A model generated the notes under the pieces. It ran no database searches and was not told the origin of the DNA. It saw nothing but the letters and a program-made list of their open reading frames with translations. 51,363 bases of DNA from Candidatus Latescibacter anaerobius SCGC AAA252-E07 (GTDB taxonomy: Bacteria; Latescibacterota; Latescibacteria; Latescibacterales; Latescibacteraceae): NCBI GenBank assembly GCA_000403035.1, contig AQSL01000164.1, forward strand, positions 1 to 51,363, given 5' to 3'. A program made the position numbers and the translations under genes. This document shows positions 17,221-25,462 of the stretch, piece after piece (positions within the stretch are counted from its first letter, which is position 1; every line of letters begins with the position of its first letter).

Positions 17221-18252
17221 TTATAAAGGCGGCTCTGAAACTTTTACCGTGTCTCCGCTTTCAACTGAACGGTGAATTGCATCCAGGACTGCTGTCGAAC
17301 GCCATCCGTGATATGCGGTCACCTGCGGTTCCCTGTCCTGGGCAATATCATCTATGAAGCTGTTGATACATGAAGGAAACGCTCCCACCCACTTATCAAA
17401 TACCTTATAGTTGAGGAGAGTACGAGGCCATTTGAAACTTTCAGGGCTTGACATTTCGATAGCTTCGGTCTTACGGTCGAGATGAATATGCCCGTGCTCG
17501 CCGACAACTTCCATAAACGAATCGGGCATAGCCGGATGGGTATTGGGGTATATCCATGTCGATTCGAAGGTTGCAAACCCGCCTTTCGAGAACTTCACCA
17601 GACCCTGCATGGCATCATAGGTATCCCAGCCATATTTTTCCTTGAGTACGCGTTTTATTCCGAAACCTTTCACCTCAACGGGATCATCATCGAACCACCA
17701 TGTCATCAGGTCGATATCATGACCGGACAAAAACCACATCGGGGAACTGTCTTTTGCCCATGGGAGCATCTCGGTCGGGACATAAATCGGATTGTTCTTC
17801 CGTGCATAACCCATGATACAGTTCCCGATTTTTCCCTCACGTATCATATTATATGTTGCATTATAGGGTGCAAGCCAGCGGTGATTATAGGAAACCTGGA
17901 ATTTCAGTCCGGTCTCACGGACTTTTCGTACTATGTCCGCGGCTTCTTTCTCATCGGTTGTCAGAGGTTTTTCGCAATGGACATGGATACCCGCATCCAG
18001 GCAGGCCATGACCGGTTTGTAATGGAACCAGTCCGGAGTTGCGATAAACACTGCATCCGGCTTCTCGGCATCGATCATCTTTTCATAATCGGTATATGTC
18101 CTTTCAAAACCGTATTCTGCTTTCCCCTCGGCAAGTCTTTTTTCATCAAGGTCTGCAGCGGCGGTAACCTTGACCAAAGGATTTCTCGTAAGAACATTCG
18201 CAAGGTTCTTGCCCATGATTCCAAGCGCAATAATGTTAACTTTGAATTCCAT
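17221..18252 (-). CDS. Gfo/Idh/MocA-family oxidoreductase
   Basis: 343 residues. N-terminal Rossmann fold (NIIALGIMGKNLANVL), the catalytic EKP at residues 94-96 (HVHCEKPLTTDEKEA), and a C-terminal alpha/beta domain (SGHDIDLMTWWFDDDPVEVKGFG). These enzymes oxidise or reduce sugars, inositols and sugar acids with NAD(P). The start at 18252 is supported by GGAG seven bases upstream; the longer frame to 18348 has no ribosome site. It leads the operon with the symporter. A perfect 14-base palindrome lies 36 bp upstream. The exact substrate is unknown. Confidence 0.92.
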   Translation of the reverse strand: MEFKVNIIALGIMGKNLANVLTRNPLVKVTAAADLDEKRLAEGKAEYGFERTYTDYEKMIDAEKPDAVFIATPDWFHYKPVMACLDAGIHVHCEKPLTTDEKEAADIVRKVRETGLKFQVSYNHRWLAPYNATYNMIREGKIGNCIMGYARKNNPIYVPTEMLPWAKDSSPMWFLSGHDIDLMTWWFDDDPVEVKGFGIKRVLKEKYGWDTYDAMQGLVKFSKGGFATFESTWIYPNTHPAMPDSFMEVVGEHGHIHLDRKTEAIEMSSPESFKWPRTLLNYKVFDKWVGAFPSCINSFIDDIAQDREPQVTAYHGWRSTAVLDAIHRSVESGDTVKVSEPPL

Positions 18253-18287
18253 GACTTCTCCTTTACAGGTTAACTGTGTCGTGCGAA

Positions 18288-18301
18288 ATTTTACGTAAAA
18301 T
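18288..18301 (-). promoter_or_regulatory. perfect palindrome, possible operator of the oxidoreductase-symporter operon
   Basis: ATTTTACGTAAAAT reads the same on both strands and stands 36 bp before the Gfo/Idh/MocA start. About 13 bp further upstream there is a second, imperfect symmetric stretch, TGTGTTATTATTACACA. The placement fits a LacI- or GntR-type sugar regulator, but no regulator gene is near. Confidence 0.45.
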
Positions 18302-18398
18302 ATGTAACCTGTGTTATTATTACACAACCAAAATATATTACAGATCAATTAAAATTCATGCAACATTCTTATCCTTCCGGAAAAGAATTGAATCATCA

Positions 18399-20726
18399 TT
18401 ATTTACTCCGAAGGTTAATCGCCGGTATTTCCTGCTTTTCTAATCCCGGACCCTCGATGTACACTTCAAAAATTGTGCCGCCGGTTTCGGAAAAAAAAGT
18501 CACCTCGATGGGATGTTCGCCCGATTTGAGCGCTATGAATCCGTTGCGTTCACGTACCGGGTCACGGCCGCCATTTATGACCACCCGGTTTCTACCTATC
18601 GAAAGAGCCGAATAACCGTCCGAACGTGTATAAAAAGTATATACACCGTCCTCTTGTACCTTCAGATAACCCTTGAAAGTAAAACCGAATGTTTCACTGT
18701 TACCCTCAAACGGCAGTGTAAGGCATTCAACCGTACCGGTTTTTCGGGGTTTTATGCTGTTGAACCGCGGAAGTTTTGTCCATTCACCCTCAAAGTAACG
18801 GTAAACCAGTCCCGGTGAAGTTTGCTTCGTTTTTAACGGGTTTACCGGCTCGAGTGTCCGGGCGTGTATCGATTTTTCAATGTCGGCACGGAACTCATCC
18901 ACGGTAAAATTGTATTCCCTGAGTCTTGTTACACCGGCTTTACCGGCAATATCGCAAAAACGTTCTACCCTCCGGGTAAATGACGGATTGACATCCAGCC
19001 GGAATTTCTCATGGTCAATGAGGTACGCATCACCCCGTGTTCTGTCCCGGGCGATGATTGCATAATCAACACTGAGACGTGCTATACGGACATGTTCCAG
19101 CACCGCAGGCATGTCTTTTACCGCAGTCTCGGCTTCTGTCCAGAGGGAATCGGCATGTACCAGAATCTCGTCAGACAGGTATTCTGCATCGGGCCCCTGC
19201 CAGACACCCATATGTATGGTATCCTTCTCGACTTTATCGTGAATCATGTCTATGTATTCTCTGATAGAACCGGCTGCAGCGCCGTAGACACCCTCGAGGA
19301 ATTCATTTATGGCAGTATCCTCATCATAGCCGGGATTCCAGAGCAGCTTGGCGTTCAAATATCCGCTCAGTTCAGAAAGCTCTCCCCGGGGACTTGTATA
19401 CACATCCTGCTGGAATACACCCTTTACCTTGTTCTGTACAAAAAATCTGATATTGTCATCACGAACCCTGAGATTGGGGAAAGGAACGAAATAATGACTG
19501 AACGAAGTTACATAATTCCATATCCAGAGCCGATCGGCTACTTTCGACCATTTTCTGAGATCATCGGCAAATTCGATGTTCTCCGGGCTGTCACAGCTTT
19601 CCAGAGGGTGAGAAAAGCAGCACTCGATAGTGCTGAGCCTGATTACCACATTATGACGTGGACGAATGGTTTTCGGCGCTTTCCGTGACCACTGGTATGC
19701 AAGGGTTTCGATCACCCTGTCAGGGAACTCCTTTTCAACTTCCTCGGCGACACGGTTTACCATCCGGAGAACCGGAGCGATCTGCGTTCCTTCTTTTTCA
19801 GCAAGAGCCTGGCATTTCGGACACTCGCAGTAATTATCCCAATCATTCTGGGAAACGGAAATAACATAGGCATGGGGGTTTTTGCGAAATGCATCCAGAA
19901 CACCCTCGGTCATAATCCGAACCACATCTTCATTCGTACAGCAAAGCTGGCTTCTATTCCGGAGCCTTCGCCCATTGACCAGAGAAAAATATTCCGGGTG
20001 CTTTTTGAAATATTTTTCGGGCGGGACAAGTTTCTCAAATGTATGGACAAACATATCGGGAACCCATTCGATCTTGCCGCCGTGTTGAATTTCAAGACCG
20101 CCGTCCTTGCTGTTCCTGTTCATGCGGTTACGTGCAGCCCAGTCACCGTCAAATGCTTCCCAGACATATGGTTCACGGTATTCCAGGATTGGAATTGAGG
20201 TATCTTCCAGCGGGGACAGTTCCAGATGTCCATAGCGCGGGATACTGCTCACATCCGGTGTAAACCATCGACAGCCGAAATGATCCTCCAGAAGACCGTA
20301 GACACCATACATAGTGCCCCTGAGTTCACCGCCGGCGATGACCAGATGTCTGCCGACCGTTTTCAGCACATAACCTTCATCTCCCAGTTTTTCGAAATCA
20401 ATATTCACGCCGATCTGCTCGAGGTGAGCGTTATTCCCCAGTATAATTTCCCGTTTCCCTACCGGCAAGTGGTCCGAGACAATGGGCACTTCGGCGCCTG
20501 TCATCTTGTAGAGGAACATTTGTAGTTCTATCGCACCATGCATGGTAGAAGGTGAAGCATCATCGGCAACCACAATCCTGTATCTTGAACGGCCGTTACG
20601 GGCAATTTCGAGAGCCGGCTGTTTCCGCATCTGCACACAACCCTCGGTAAACAAGAGTACTGTTACCAAGCAGATTATTATACGATAATTCGAGTTTTTT
20701 TTCACTCCTGAATAAAACCTTTTCAA
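18399..20726 (-). CDS. DUF4838 lipoprotein with C-terminal PA14 domain
   Basis: 775 residues. The leader ends in a probable lipobox (FTEGC). Residues about 40-170 form the N-terminal domain found in GH67 alpha-glucuronidases and relatives (ELQMFLYKMTGAEVPIV, LVIAGGELRGTMYGVYGLLEDHFGCRWFTP). The DUF4838 TIM-barrel-like core follows (QNDWDNYCECPKCQALAEKEG, IETLAYQWSRKAP), then a PA14-like sandwich near the end (YLKVQEDGVYTFYTRSDGYSAL, GEHPIEVTFFSETGG). It is likely a surface glycosidase or sugar-binding protein acting on glucuronate-bearing glycans; activity is inferred. It lies 200 bp after the isomerase-like gene with a long hairpin between. Confidence 0.85.
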   Translation of the reverse strand: MKRFYSGVKKNSNYRIIICLVTVLLFTEGCVQMRKQPALEIARNGRSRYRIVVADDASPSTMHGAIELQMFLYKMTGAEVPIVSDHLPVGKREIILGNNAHLEQIGVNIDFEKLGDEGYVLKTVGRHLVIAGGELRGTMYGVYGLLEDHFGCRWFTPDVSSIPRYGHLELSPLEDTSIPILEYREPYVWEAFDGDWAARNRMNRNSKDGGLEIQHGGKIEWVPDMFVHTFEKLVPPEKYFKKHPEYFSLVNGRRLRNRSQLCCTNEDVVRIMTEGVLDAFRKNPHAYVISVSQNDWDNYCECPKCQALAEKEGTQIAPVLRMVNRVAEEVEKEFPDRVIETLAYQWSRKAPKTIRPRHNVVIRLSTIECCFSHPLESCDSPENIEFADDLRKWSKVADRLWIWNYVTSFSHYFVPFPNLRVRDDNIRFFVQNKVKGVFQQDVYTSPRGELSELSGYLNAKLLWNPGYDEDTAINEFLEGVYGAAAGSIREYIDMIHDKVEKDTIHMGVWQGPDAEYLSDEILVHADSLWTEAETAVKDMPAVLEHVRIARLSVDYAIIARDRTRGDAYLIDHEKFRLDVNPSFTRRVERFCDIAGKAGVTRLREYNFTVDEFRADIEKSIHARTLEPVNPLKTKQTSPGLVYRYFEGEWTKLPRFNSIKPRKTGTVECLTLPFEGNSETFGFTFKGYLKVQEDGVYTFYTRSDGYSALSIGRNRVVINGGRDPVRERNGFIALKSGEHPIEVTFFSETGGTIFEVYIEGPGLEKQEIPAINLRSK

Positions 20727-20767
20727 GCAATCTCCATAAATTTAAGAGTAAAATAATAACTCATTGT

Positions 20768-20847
20768 GAATAGTTACGTTCTATAATTTCTTCTGTGCGC
20801 CGAAAGTGCTCAGCGCCCTGCGAGAAGAAATAAAGTAATGACTATTC
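20768..20847 (-). other. long interrupted hairpin between isomerase and DUF4838 genes
   Basis: The outer arms GAATAGT (20768-20774) and ACTATTC (20841-20847) and the inner arms TTTCTTCT (20787-20794) and AGAAGAAA (20823-20830) are both perfect, with GC-rich sequence in the loop. There is no T run, so it is not a standard terminator. It may stabilise or process the transcript between the two minus-strand genes. Confidence 0.5.
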
Positions 20848-20926
20848 GCTAAACGCTGACTGCTGAAAATAGTTTACAATATGACATATGAATAGTACTG
20901 TATTTTGAAACAGTTTTTATCATCAT

Positions 20927-22198
20927 TCATTTCAATTTCAAAGGTCTGGAGCGCTCTTCTTCGATTTTCTTTTGATATCCGCTTTCACGGTATGCTTCAA
21001 GAGGCACAGGATGCAATCCACGGCGGAAGTATGATTCCATGACAATCGGTCCGGTATCCGCATGCAGGAGCGCTTTTTCATATTCTACATTTGAAGCGAT
21101 AATATCCAGATTCTCCTGGCACATTTTTTGTTCCGCAGTATTCAAAAGAACCGCTTTCGCTATCGACCGCTTTATCGCATCGAGAGATTTCAATATCGAG
21201 GGGATAAGCTGTTCAGCCCGTGCCATCTGATCAAAAGCATACGACCAGTTTTTCGAAGGGTCATCATTGAATATCACATTCCCTCTCAACAGTTCATAAA
21301 ATAACCTGGCCATTTCATAATCCGCCTGTACGGAATGGTCATCATCCGCAGCATACCGTGTATTAAAGTGGAACCCGCCGCGAACTCCGAACATAAGCAG
21401 GGTAGCGACAATCTGTTCAATATTCGTGCCATGGTGATGATGTCCCAGATCAATGAGCACAGCGCCCTTTTCTCCGAGGAGCCGCGACAGTTCTCTGGCG
21501 GTACCCCAATCCGGCACTGTAGTACTGTAAGTCCCCGGCTCGAAAACTTTGTATTCAAACAATACTCTGTCAAGCTTTCTTTTCATGTCCTGAGGCACCT
21601 CATTCCAGAATTCTATTACACACTCTTTCATGAGACCGATTTTGTCCTGCAGTTCACGCTGTCCCGGATAATTGGTTCCATCGGGAAACCACAGACTCAG
21701 AATACCGTTACCGAGTTCAACCGCAATGCGTGCTCCGAGCACTGTCTGTTCAATATACCGTTTTCTTATCGCGGGATTTTGCGAAGCAAAACTACCGTCT
21801 TCCGATCCTGCAAGAAAATAGGTTGGGCTTATCGAACCCATTTTTACTCCCCGGGCTTCAAGCTCCTCTTGTACCCGCTGTGCCTTCCTGTAATCAGCGG
21901 TTATACCATCTTCGGAAAAAAACCACAACATATGCTGTCCGACCATTGGAGTTGATTCGGTGAGCCGGTGTATCAACCCGGCATCTTCGGCAATTTCTTC
22001 CGTTGTATGTGCGGCACCGCCTGTCCCTGCACCCTCGAATCTTCCCCCACCTCCGAATCCATCCCAGAGCTGCCAGGCGGGAACTTCGATAGTAAAATGC
22101 ATTGTATACTCAATCGCACGTTCAACAGTTTCCTCGCCAAAAACAGCTTTTAGAAAGTCCAAACCCTTATTCTTAGAATTTTCAAGTTGCTGTGCCAT
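20927..22198 (-). CDS. L-rhamnose isomerase-like sugar isomerase (xylose isomerase-like TIM barrel)
   Basis: 423 residues. The pattern IEVPAWQLWDGFGGGGRFEGAGTGGAAHTTEEIAEDAG is typical of the L-rhamnose isomerase family of the Pseudomonas type, which also acts on other aldoses. Metal-site residues appear in KVFEPG, VLIDLGHHHHGTN and GFHFNTRYAADDDHSV. The expected reaction is aldose to ketose, feeding a kinase and aldolase such as the pair at 30.2-32.4 kb; that link is inference. The ATG follows AAAGGGG at good spacing. It is the first gene of the minus-strand carbohydrate run. Confidence 0.88.
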   Translation of the reverse strand: MAQQLENSKNKGLDFLKAVFGEETVERAIEYTMHFTIEVPAWQLWDGFGGGGRFEGAGTGGAAHTTEEIAEDAGLIHRLTESTPMVGQHMLWFFSEDGITADYRKAQRVQEELEARGVKMGSISPTYFLAGSEDGSFASQNPAIRKRYIEQTVLGARIAVELGNGILSLWFPDGTNYPGQRELQDKIGLMKECVIEFWNEVPQDMKRKLDRVLFEYKVFEPGTYSTTVPDWGTARELSRLLGEKGAVLIDLGHHHHGTNIEQIVATLLMFGVRGGFHFNTRYAADDDHSVQADYEMARLFYELLRGNVIFNDDPSKNWSYAFDQMARAEQLIPSILKSLDAIKRSIAKAVLLNTAEQKMCQENLDIIASNVEYEKALLHADTGPIVMESYFRRGLHPVPLEAYRESGYQKKIEEERSRPLKLK

Positions 22199-22343
22199 CT
22201 TTATACCCCTTTATTTGAGTTATAATCAGTTTCTTAAAGAGTCTTACCTGAAACATATTAATTTTGATGTATTATAATTCTATAATAATCCAGGTTTACT
22301 TTTGAAACCGATGATGGGAAAAATAGTGTAGTATTGAGTTATT

Positions 22344-22495
22344 GTCTTAAGAGGGCGGTGAAAAGGCCCTTTTTCACGCACCCTGTAATGAAATATATAT
22401 CGTTTGTTGCTGTCAAGGGCTTGTAAATCAACGCTTTGCGTTGACCTTTGACAGCTTAAGTCCAGAAACTTATAATTTTTCACAAGGCTTTTTAA
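22344..22495 (+). repeat. intergenic repeat family, copy C
   Basis: About 150 bp and very close to copy B: TCTTAAGAGGGCGGTGAAAA, CCTTTTTCACGCACCC, the shared block ATGAAATATATATCGTTTG, the internal stem CTGTCAAGGGC / ACCTTTGACAGC and the end ATAATTTTTCACAAGGCTTTTTAA. It lies between the isomerase gene and the HD gene, and with copy B it brackets the symporter-to-isomerase block in direct orientation. Confidence 0.88.
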
Positions 22496-22593
22496 TTATT
22501 ACAATATATTTTATTATTATCCTCTCCGGCAATGGCTTCACCTCAATCGAGATACTTGTATATCATTACTATAATTATTTTATTTTTAAATAG

Positions 22594-23160
22594 TTACAAA
22601 CCTATCTCTTCTGCAACTTCTCTCATACCCATAATCACATCGGTACATAATTCGTTCAACTCCATTCCGAGCATTTCAGCGCCTTTTCGAACAATGTCCC
22701 TGTTGACTCCTCCGGCAAAACTCGGCTGCTTCCATTTTTTCATAACCGATTTTGCTTTCATATCCATAACGCTTTTCGATGGCCGTACGAGGGCACAGGC
22801 AGTCACAAGGCCGGTTAGTTCATCAATTGTATACAGTGTCTTCTCAAGCGTACTTTCGGGCTTAACATCGCTACATATACCCCAACCGTGGGATACAATT
22901 GCACGAACATAATCATCCGGCCAGCCGTTTTCTTCAAGTATTTCTTTTACTTTCGTGCAGTGCTCTTCCGGAAACTGTTCGTAGTCCAGATCATGAACGA
23001 GCCCAACGACACCCCACTTTTCCTCTTCCTCACCATGCTTACGCGCCATATACCGCATGACTCCCTCGACGGCTTTTGCATGATTAATAAGCGCCTCGTT
23101 GGTATTGAACCGTTTTAAAAGTGCGAATGCTTCTTCTCGATCGGGTATATGTTTTTCCAT
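22594..23160 (-). CDS. HD-domain hydrolase
   Basis: 188 residues of the HDIG type. It has the first His of the metal site in ALINHAKAVEGVMRYMARKHG, the HD pair in VVGLVHDLDYEQFPEEH, and later the His of AIVSHGWGI. Relatives are stand-alone phosphohydrolases of unknown substrate that appear in many uncultured and anaerobic bacteria. The start ATG at 23160 is the first in frame. It stands alone between repeat copy C and a long AT-rich gap. Confidence 0.9.
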   Translation of the reverse strand: MEKHIPDREEAFALLKRFNTNEALINHAKAVEGVMRYMARKHGEEEEKWGVVGLVHDLDYEQFPEEHCTKVKEILEENGWPDDYVRAIVSHGWGICSDVKPESTLEKTLYTIDELTGLVTACALVRPSKSVMDMKAKSVMKKWKQPSFAGGVNRDIVRKGAEMLGMELNELCTDVIMGMREVAEEIGL

Positions 23161-23650
23161 GGCATCCTCGATACATTAATAGTAACGTTCAAGTTTCAAA
23201 ACAGAGAAAATTAATTCATAATATAACCTATTTTATTCCAGTAGCATACATTAATTTTCCATTTTACATTATTTTATTCGCACTTCAATATTATTACATT
23301 TCCATGTAAACAGATTAAAAGAGATAACATACTTTCTCTGCCAAGAGCGTTCAATAATGTGAGTGTAAAAAAAAATACAAATGACCTATATAAAAAATAC
23401 TTATTAACCAATTTGTTGATTATTTTTTACCAATAAAGAGCATCCGGTTACCAACAAATGGCTAAGCAATTACTCCTTCCGATAGCATATTACTTTACAT
23501 CTATACCATATATCCCTATAAATGAAAAATTTGGGAACCATTATACTTTTTCAGCGTTAAAATTGTTGAATTTCAATAACCGTAATTTTTTAATATTGCC
23601 GTTTTTATTCTGTTATTCTTATCGTAAAAATTACAAAGCTTAAAGATAAC
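23161..23650. other. AT-rich gap of about 490 bases
   Basis: No supported gene. Short open stretches here are AT-rich, lack ribosome sites and have no recognisable product. The region leads up to the promoter of the structured RNA. Confidence 0.6.
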
Positions 23651-23680
23651 TTGAAGTAAAATAGAGAAAAACGGTAGTAT
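23651..23680 (+). promoter_or_regulatory. promoter of the candidate structured RNA
   Basis: TTGAAG (23651-23656), an 18-base spacer and TAGTAT (23675-23680) place a start near 23687, just before the first hairpin of the RNA. Confidence 0.5.
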
Positions 23681-23686
23681 ATTCAT

Positions 23687-23868
23687 TGTGAGGGTAAAAT
23701 AACGGAATATTTACGGTATTCCGATTCATTATTCCTGTCACTTGGGAATGATGGATTCGGAAATCAAGTAAGCCGTATTCAACTGCGCGGGGGACAAGCA
23801 ATTACGGCTTATGCGAGAAACCGGATTCGGAGATAGAACCTTGCCTTAGTATCTTCGGATCCGGTTTT
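23687..23868 (+). ncRNA. candidate structured small RNA of about 180 nt with intrinsic terminator
   Basis: Four successive helices are visible. P1 pairs CGGAATA (23703-23709) with TATTCCG (23717-23723). P2 has 12 pairs (23724-23735 with 23745-23756, two G-U). P3 pairs TAAGCCGTA (23769-23777) with TACGGCTTA (23803-23811) around a 25-base loop holding GCGCGGGGGACAAGC. P4 has 18 pairs (23818-23835 with 23850-23867, two G-U) and runs into TTTT, a terminator. The P2 loop (CTTG) and P3 loop (CAAG) could pair as a pseudoknot. The region is GC-richer than its surroundings and has no open frame. I do not recognise a known RNA class. It could be an independent RNA or a terminating leader before the FlgM-like gene. 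Confidence 0.65.
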
Positions 23869-23921
23869 AATATTTAAAAAAACTTGTATGAATAAAGCTT
23901 TCAAAGTTACAAAGTAAAAAA

Positions 23922-23950
23922 ATATTGCCTTTTTTAAAGATATGTTATAT
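23922..23950 (+). promoter_or_regulatory. possible promoter of the FlgM-like gene
   Basis: TTGCCT at about 23928 followed after about 16 bases by TATATT near 23950 lies between the RNA terminator and the FlgM-like start, so the gene can be transcribed without the upstream RNA. The boxes are weak and the region is AT-rich. Confidence 0.35.
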
Positions 23951-23998
23951 ATTGTTATATGTGTTATTGTGTATATTTCCTTCTTTAGAGGTGATCTC

Positions 23999-24352
23999 AT
24001 GAATATTCGAGACATTGGAAATACCGCAAATTCTCCCGAGTCCTCACGGTTTGACGCTGAAAATGTTAATATCGACCATCCAATCGAACGCGGTGCTCAT
24101 GAGGTTATACCTGAAAGACAGGACCATACTGATGAACATCATGATGAATATGTCCGTTCTTTAACGAACAATGTCAAGAGTACATTATATGAAGTTAATA
24201 ATGTCAGAATGTCGAGGATTCGACAGATCAGAAGCCAGATTCGGGAAGAAAAGTATGATCCGAGCGGAGAGAAAATTGCAGAAAAAGTTGTTGATATTCT
24301 TTTACCTTTAGGGATGAAAACCCTTTCTGTATATAAATACAAGAAATTATAA
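23999..24352 (+). CDS. FlgM-like (anti-sigma-28 type) small protein
   Basis: 117 residues. The N-terminal 70 are polar, Asn- and His-rich and probably disordered; the C-terminal part VRMSRIRQIRSQIREEKYDPSGEKIAEKVVDILLP has the FlgM pattern of a helix, a short loop with a Y-x-x-x-x-E-K-I step, and a second helix ending in LL. FlgM holds the flagellar sigma factor until export of FlgM. No flagellar or sigma gene is in the window, so the partner is unknown. The ATG at 23999 follows GAGGTGAT at good spacing; the longer frame adds a hydrophobic stretch without a ribosome site. Family call by eye. Confidence 0.6.
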   Translation: MNIRDIGNTANSPESSRFDAENVNIDHPIERGAHEVIPERQDHTDEHHDEYVRSLTNNVKSTLYEVNNVRMSRIRQIRSQIREEKYDPSGEKIAEKVVDILLPLGMKTLSVYKYKKL

Positions 24353-24521
24353 TAGAGCCTGTGAAAGAGAAAAAGCTGAGTGTCATTAAACAGAGTACAG
24401 ATTAATAACATCCAGGAGTGTTTTCACCATTGAAAGTTAAAAAATTCATGAACAAACTGGTAAGACTGGCAAATTAGTTTTTTAGATATATATTTCCATC
24501 CGTTTGAGGAGCAATTACATT

Positions 24522-25055
24522 ATGAATATTCCAAATATAAACAACAACGCCAATAATCCCTACCAGACTGAAGCGAGAAATACTCTTCAGGATCAGCAGA
24601 ACAATCCCCAGAACCAACCCATTGAGGAGACAGAAACGCAACAAAACCGTGATGAATACATTCGCACTCCTCAGAATGAAACACAGCAAGGAGTTGCAGC
24701 GCATAATGTTAACATGGAACCGGGGATGGCTGGTGGTAATCCACAGCCTGAGGTTGAAGTAAATAATATCAGGCAGGCTGCTCCGGCGAATGAATATCAA
24801 GCTCCTGCTGCAATACATGAAAATCCAGTACCTGAGCCTGAAAATATAAATCCAGTACCTGAGCCTGAAAATATAAATCCTGCTCCGGGGCCTGAGAACG
24901 AAAATCCCACCCCGGAACAAAATCCAAATACTGTTAACCGAACTGAAGCTAACAGGGAAAATCAAATACAACAGGAAAGGATCAAGCAGCAGTTAGAAGC
25001 TGCTCAAAATACAGCACGGGATAACCGCAGCCGTATCCTTGACCTTCTTGTGTGA
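24522..25055 (+). CDS. Asn/Gln/Pro-rich low-complexity protein, related to the FlgM-like gene before it
   Basis: 177 residues. It begins MNIPNINNNANNPYQTE, like the MNIRDIGNTANSPESS of the gene before it, and both have a DEYVRS/DEYIRT motif, so they look like diverged copies. The middle carries tandem 9-residue units (NPVPEPENI, NPVPEPENI, NPAPGPENE), the first two identical at the DNA level (27 bp each from 24822). The C-terminus is a charged helix (QQERIKQQLEAAQNTARDNRSRILDLLV). The order-poor composition suggests a disordered or surface-exposed linker. AGGAG lies upstream of the ATG. No function can be assigned. Confidence 0.6.
   Translation: MNIPNINNNANNPYQTEARNTLQDQQNNPQNQPIEETETQQNRDEYIRTPQNETQQGVAAHNVNMEPGMAGGNPQPEVEVNNIRQAAPANEYQAPAAIHENPVPEPENINPVPEPENINPAPGPENENPTPEQNPNTVNRTEANRENQIQQERIKQQLEAAQNTARDNRSRILDLLV
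24822..24902 (+). repeat. 27-bp in-frame tandem repeat, three units
   Basis: Two identical units (24822-24848, 24849-24875) and a third diverged unit (24876-24902) encode Pro/Glu/Asn-rich 9-mers inside the low-complexity protein. Such tracts change length by slippage. Confidence 0.8.
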
Positions 25056-25105
25056 TCTTTTAAAGAATCCTATCATATTAGGAATTTGGTAATATACTGA
25101 GGCAG

Positions 25106-25184
25106 GGAGTTTAAAGATTACAACTTATTGAGAATTGCAACTCCCATATATCATACTATAACCAAAAATACTCTTTAAACTTCC
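25106..25184 (+). other. overlapping inverted repeats with mutually exclusive pairings
   Basis: GGAGTTTAAAGA (25106-25117) can pair with TCTTTAAACTTCC (25172-25184, one bulge). The same left arm, as GGGAGTT, can instead pair with AACTCCC (25139-25145). The element lies in the gap between the low-complexity gene and the HD-GYP-like gene. The upstream gene ends 50 bp earlier; no T run follows. Confidence 0.45.
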
Positions 25185-25381
25185 AAAGACACTATTCCTA
25201 AAATGAATAATAATTATCATGGACATTTTTCAAAAAATGGTTATCCACATAATGAGAATGTTGATATCTGGCGTAACAGAAGCATAAAGCTTTCATAGAA
25301 TGGAGTAAAAAAGTAACAACTAATAAAAATACCAATATCTTATTGTAATCATTGAATATAAAAATAGTACCGTTTTAATAC

Positions 25382-25410
25382 TTGACAATTTTATGTTATA
25401 TGAATATACT
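25382..25410 (+). promoter_or_regulatory. consensus sigma-70-type promoter
   Basis: TTGACA (25382-25387), a 17-base spacer and TATACT (25405-25410), about 52 bp before the ATG of the HD-GYP-like gene. The gap of 25056-25462 otherwise holds only the inverted repeats described above. Confidence 0.7.
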
Positions 25411-25462
25411 TAACTAGTCAATTTTTTTATTAAAAAATTGATTTCTTTGAAGGATTATACTC

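Noticed and set aside
17482..18273. A 263-residue open frame on the plus strand
   Set aside because: It is antisense to the Gfo/Idh/MocA gene and its Cys/His/Phe-rich product resembles a reverse-strand shadow.
24822..24902. A CRISPR-like array
   Set aside because: The 27-bp units are tandem without spacers and are in frame inside a coding region.
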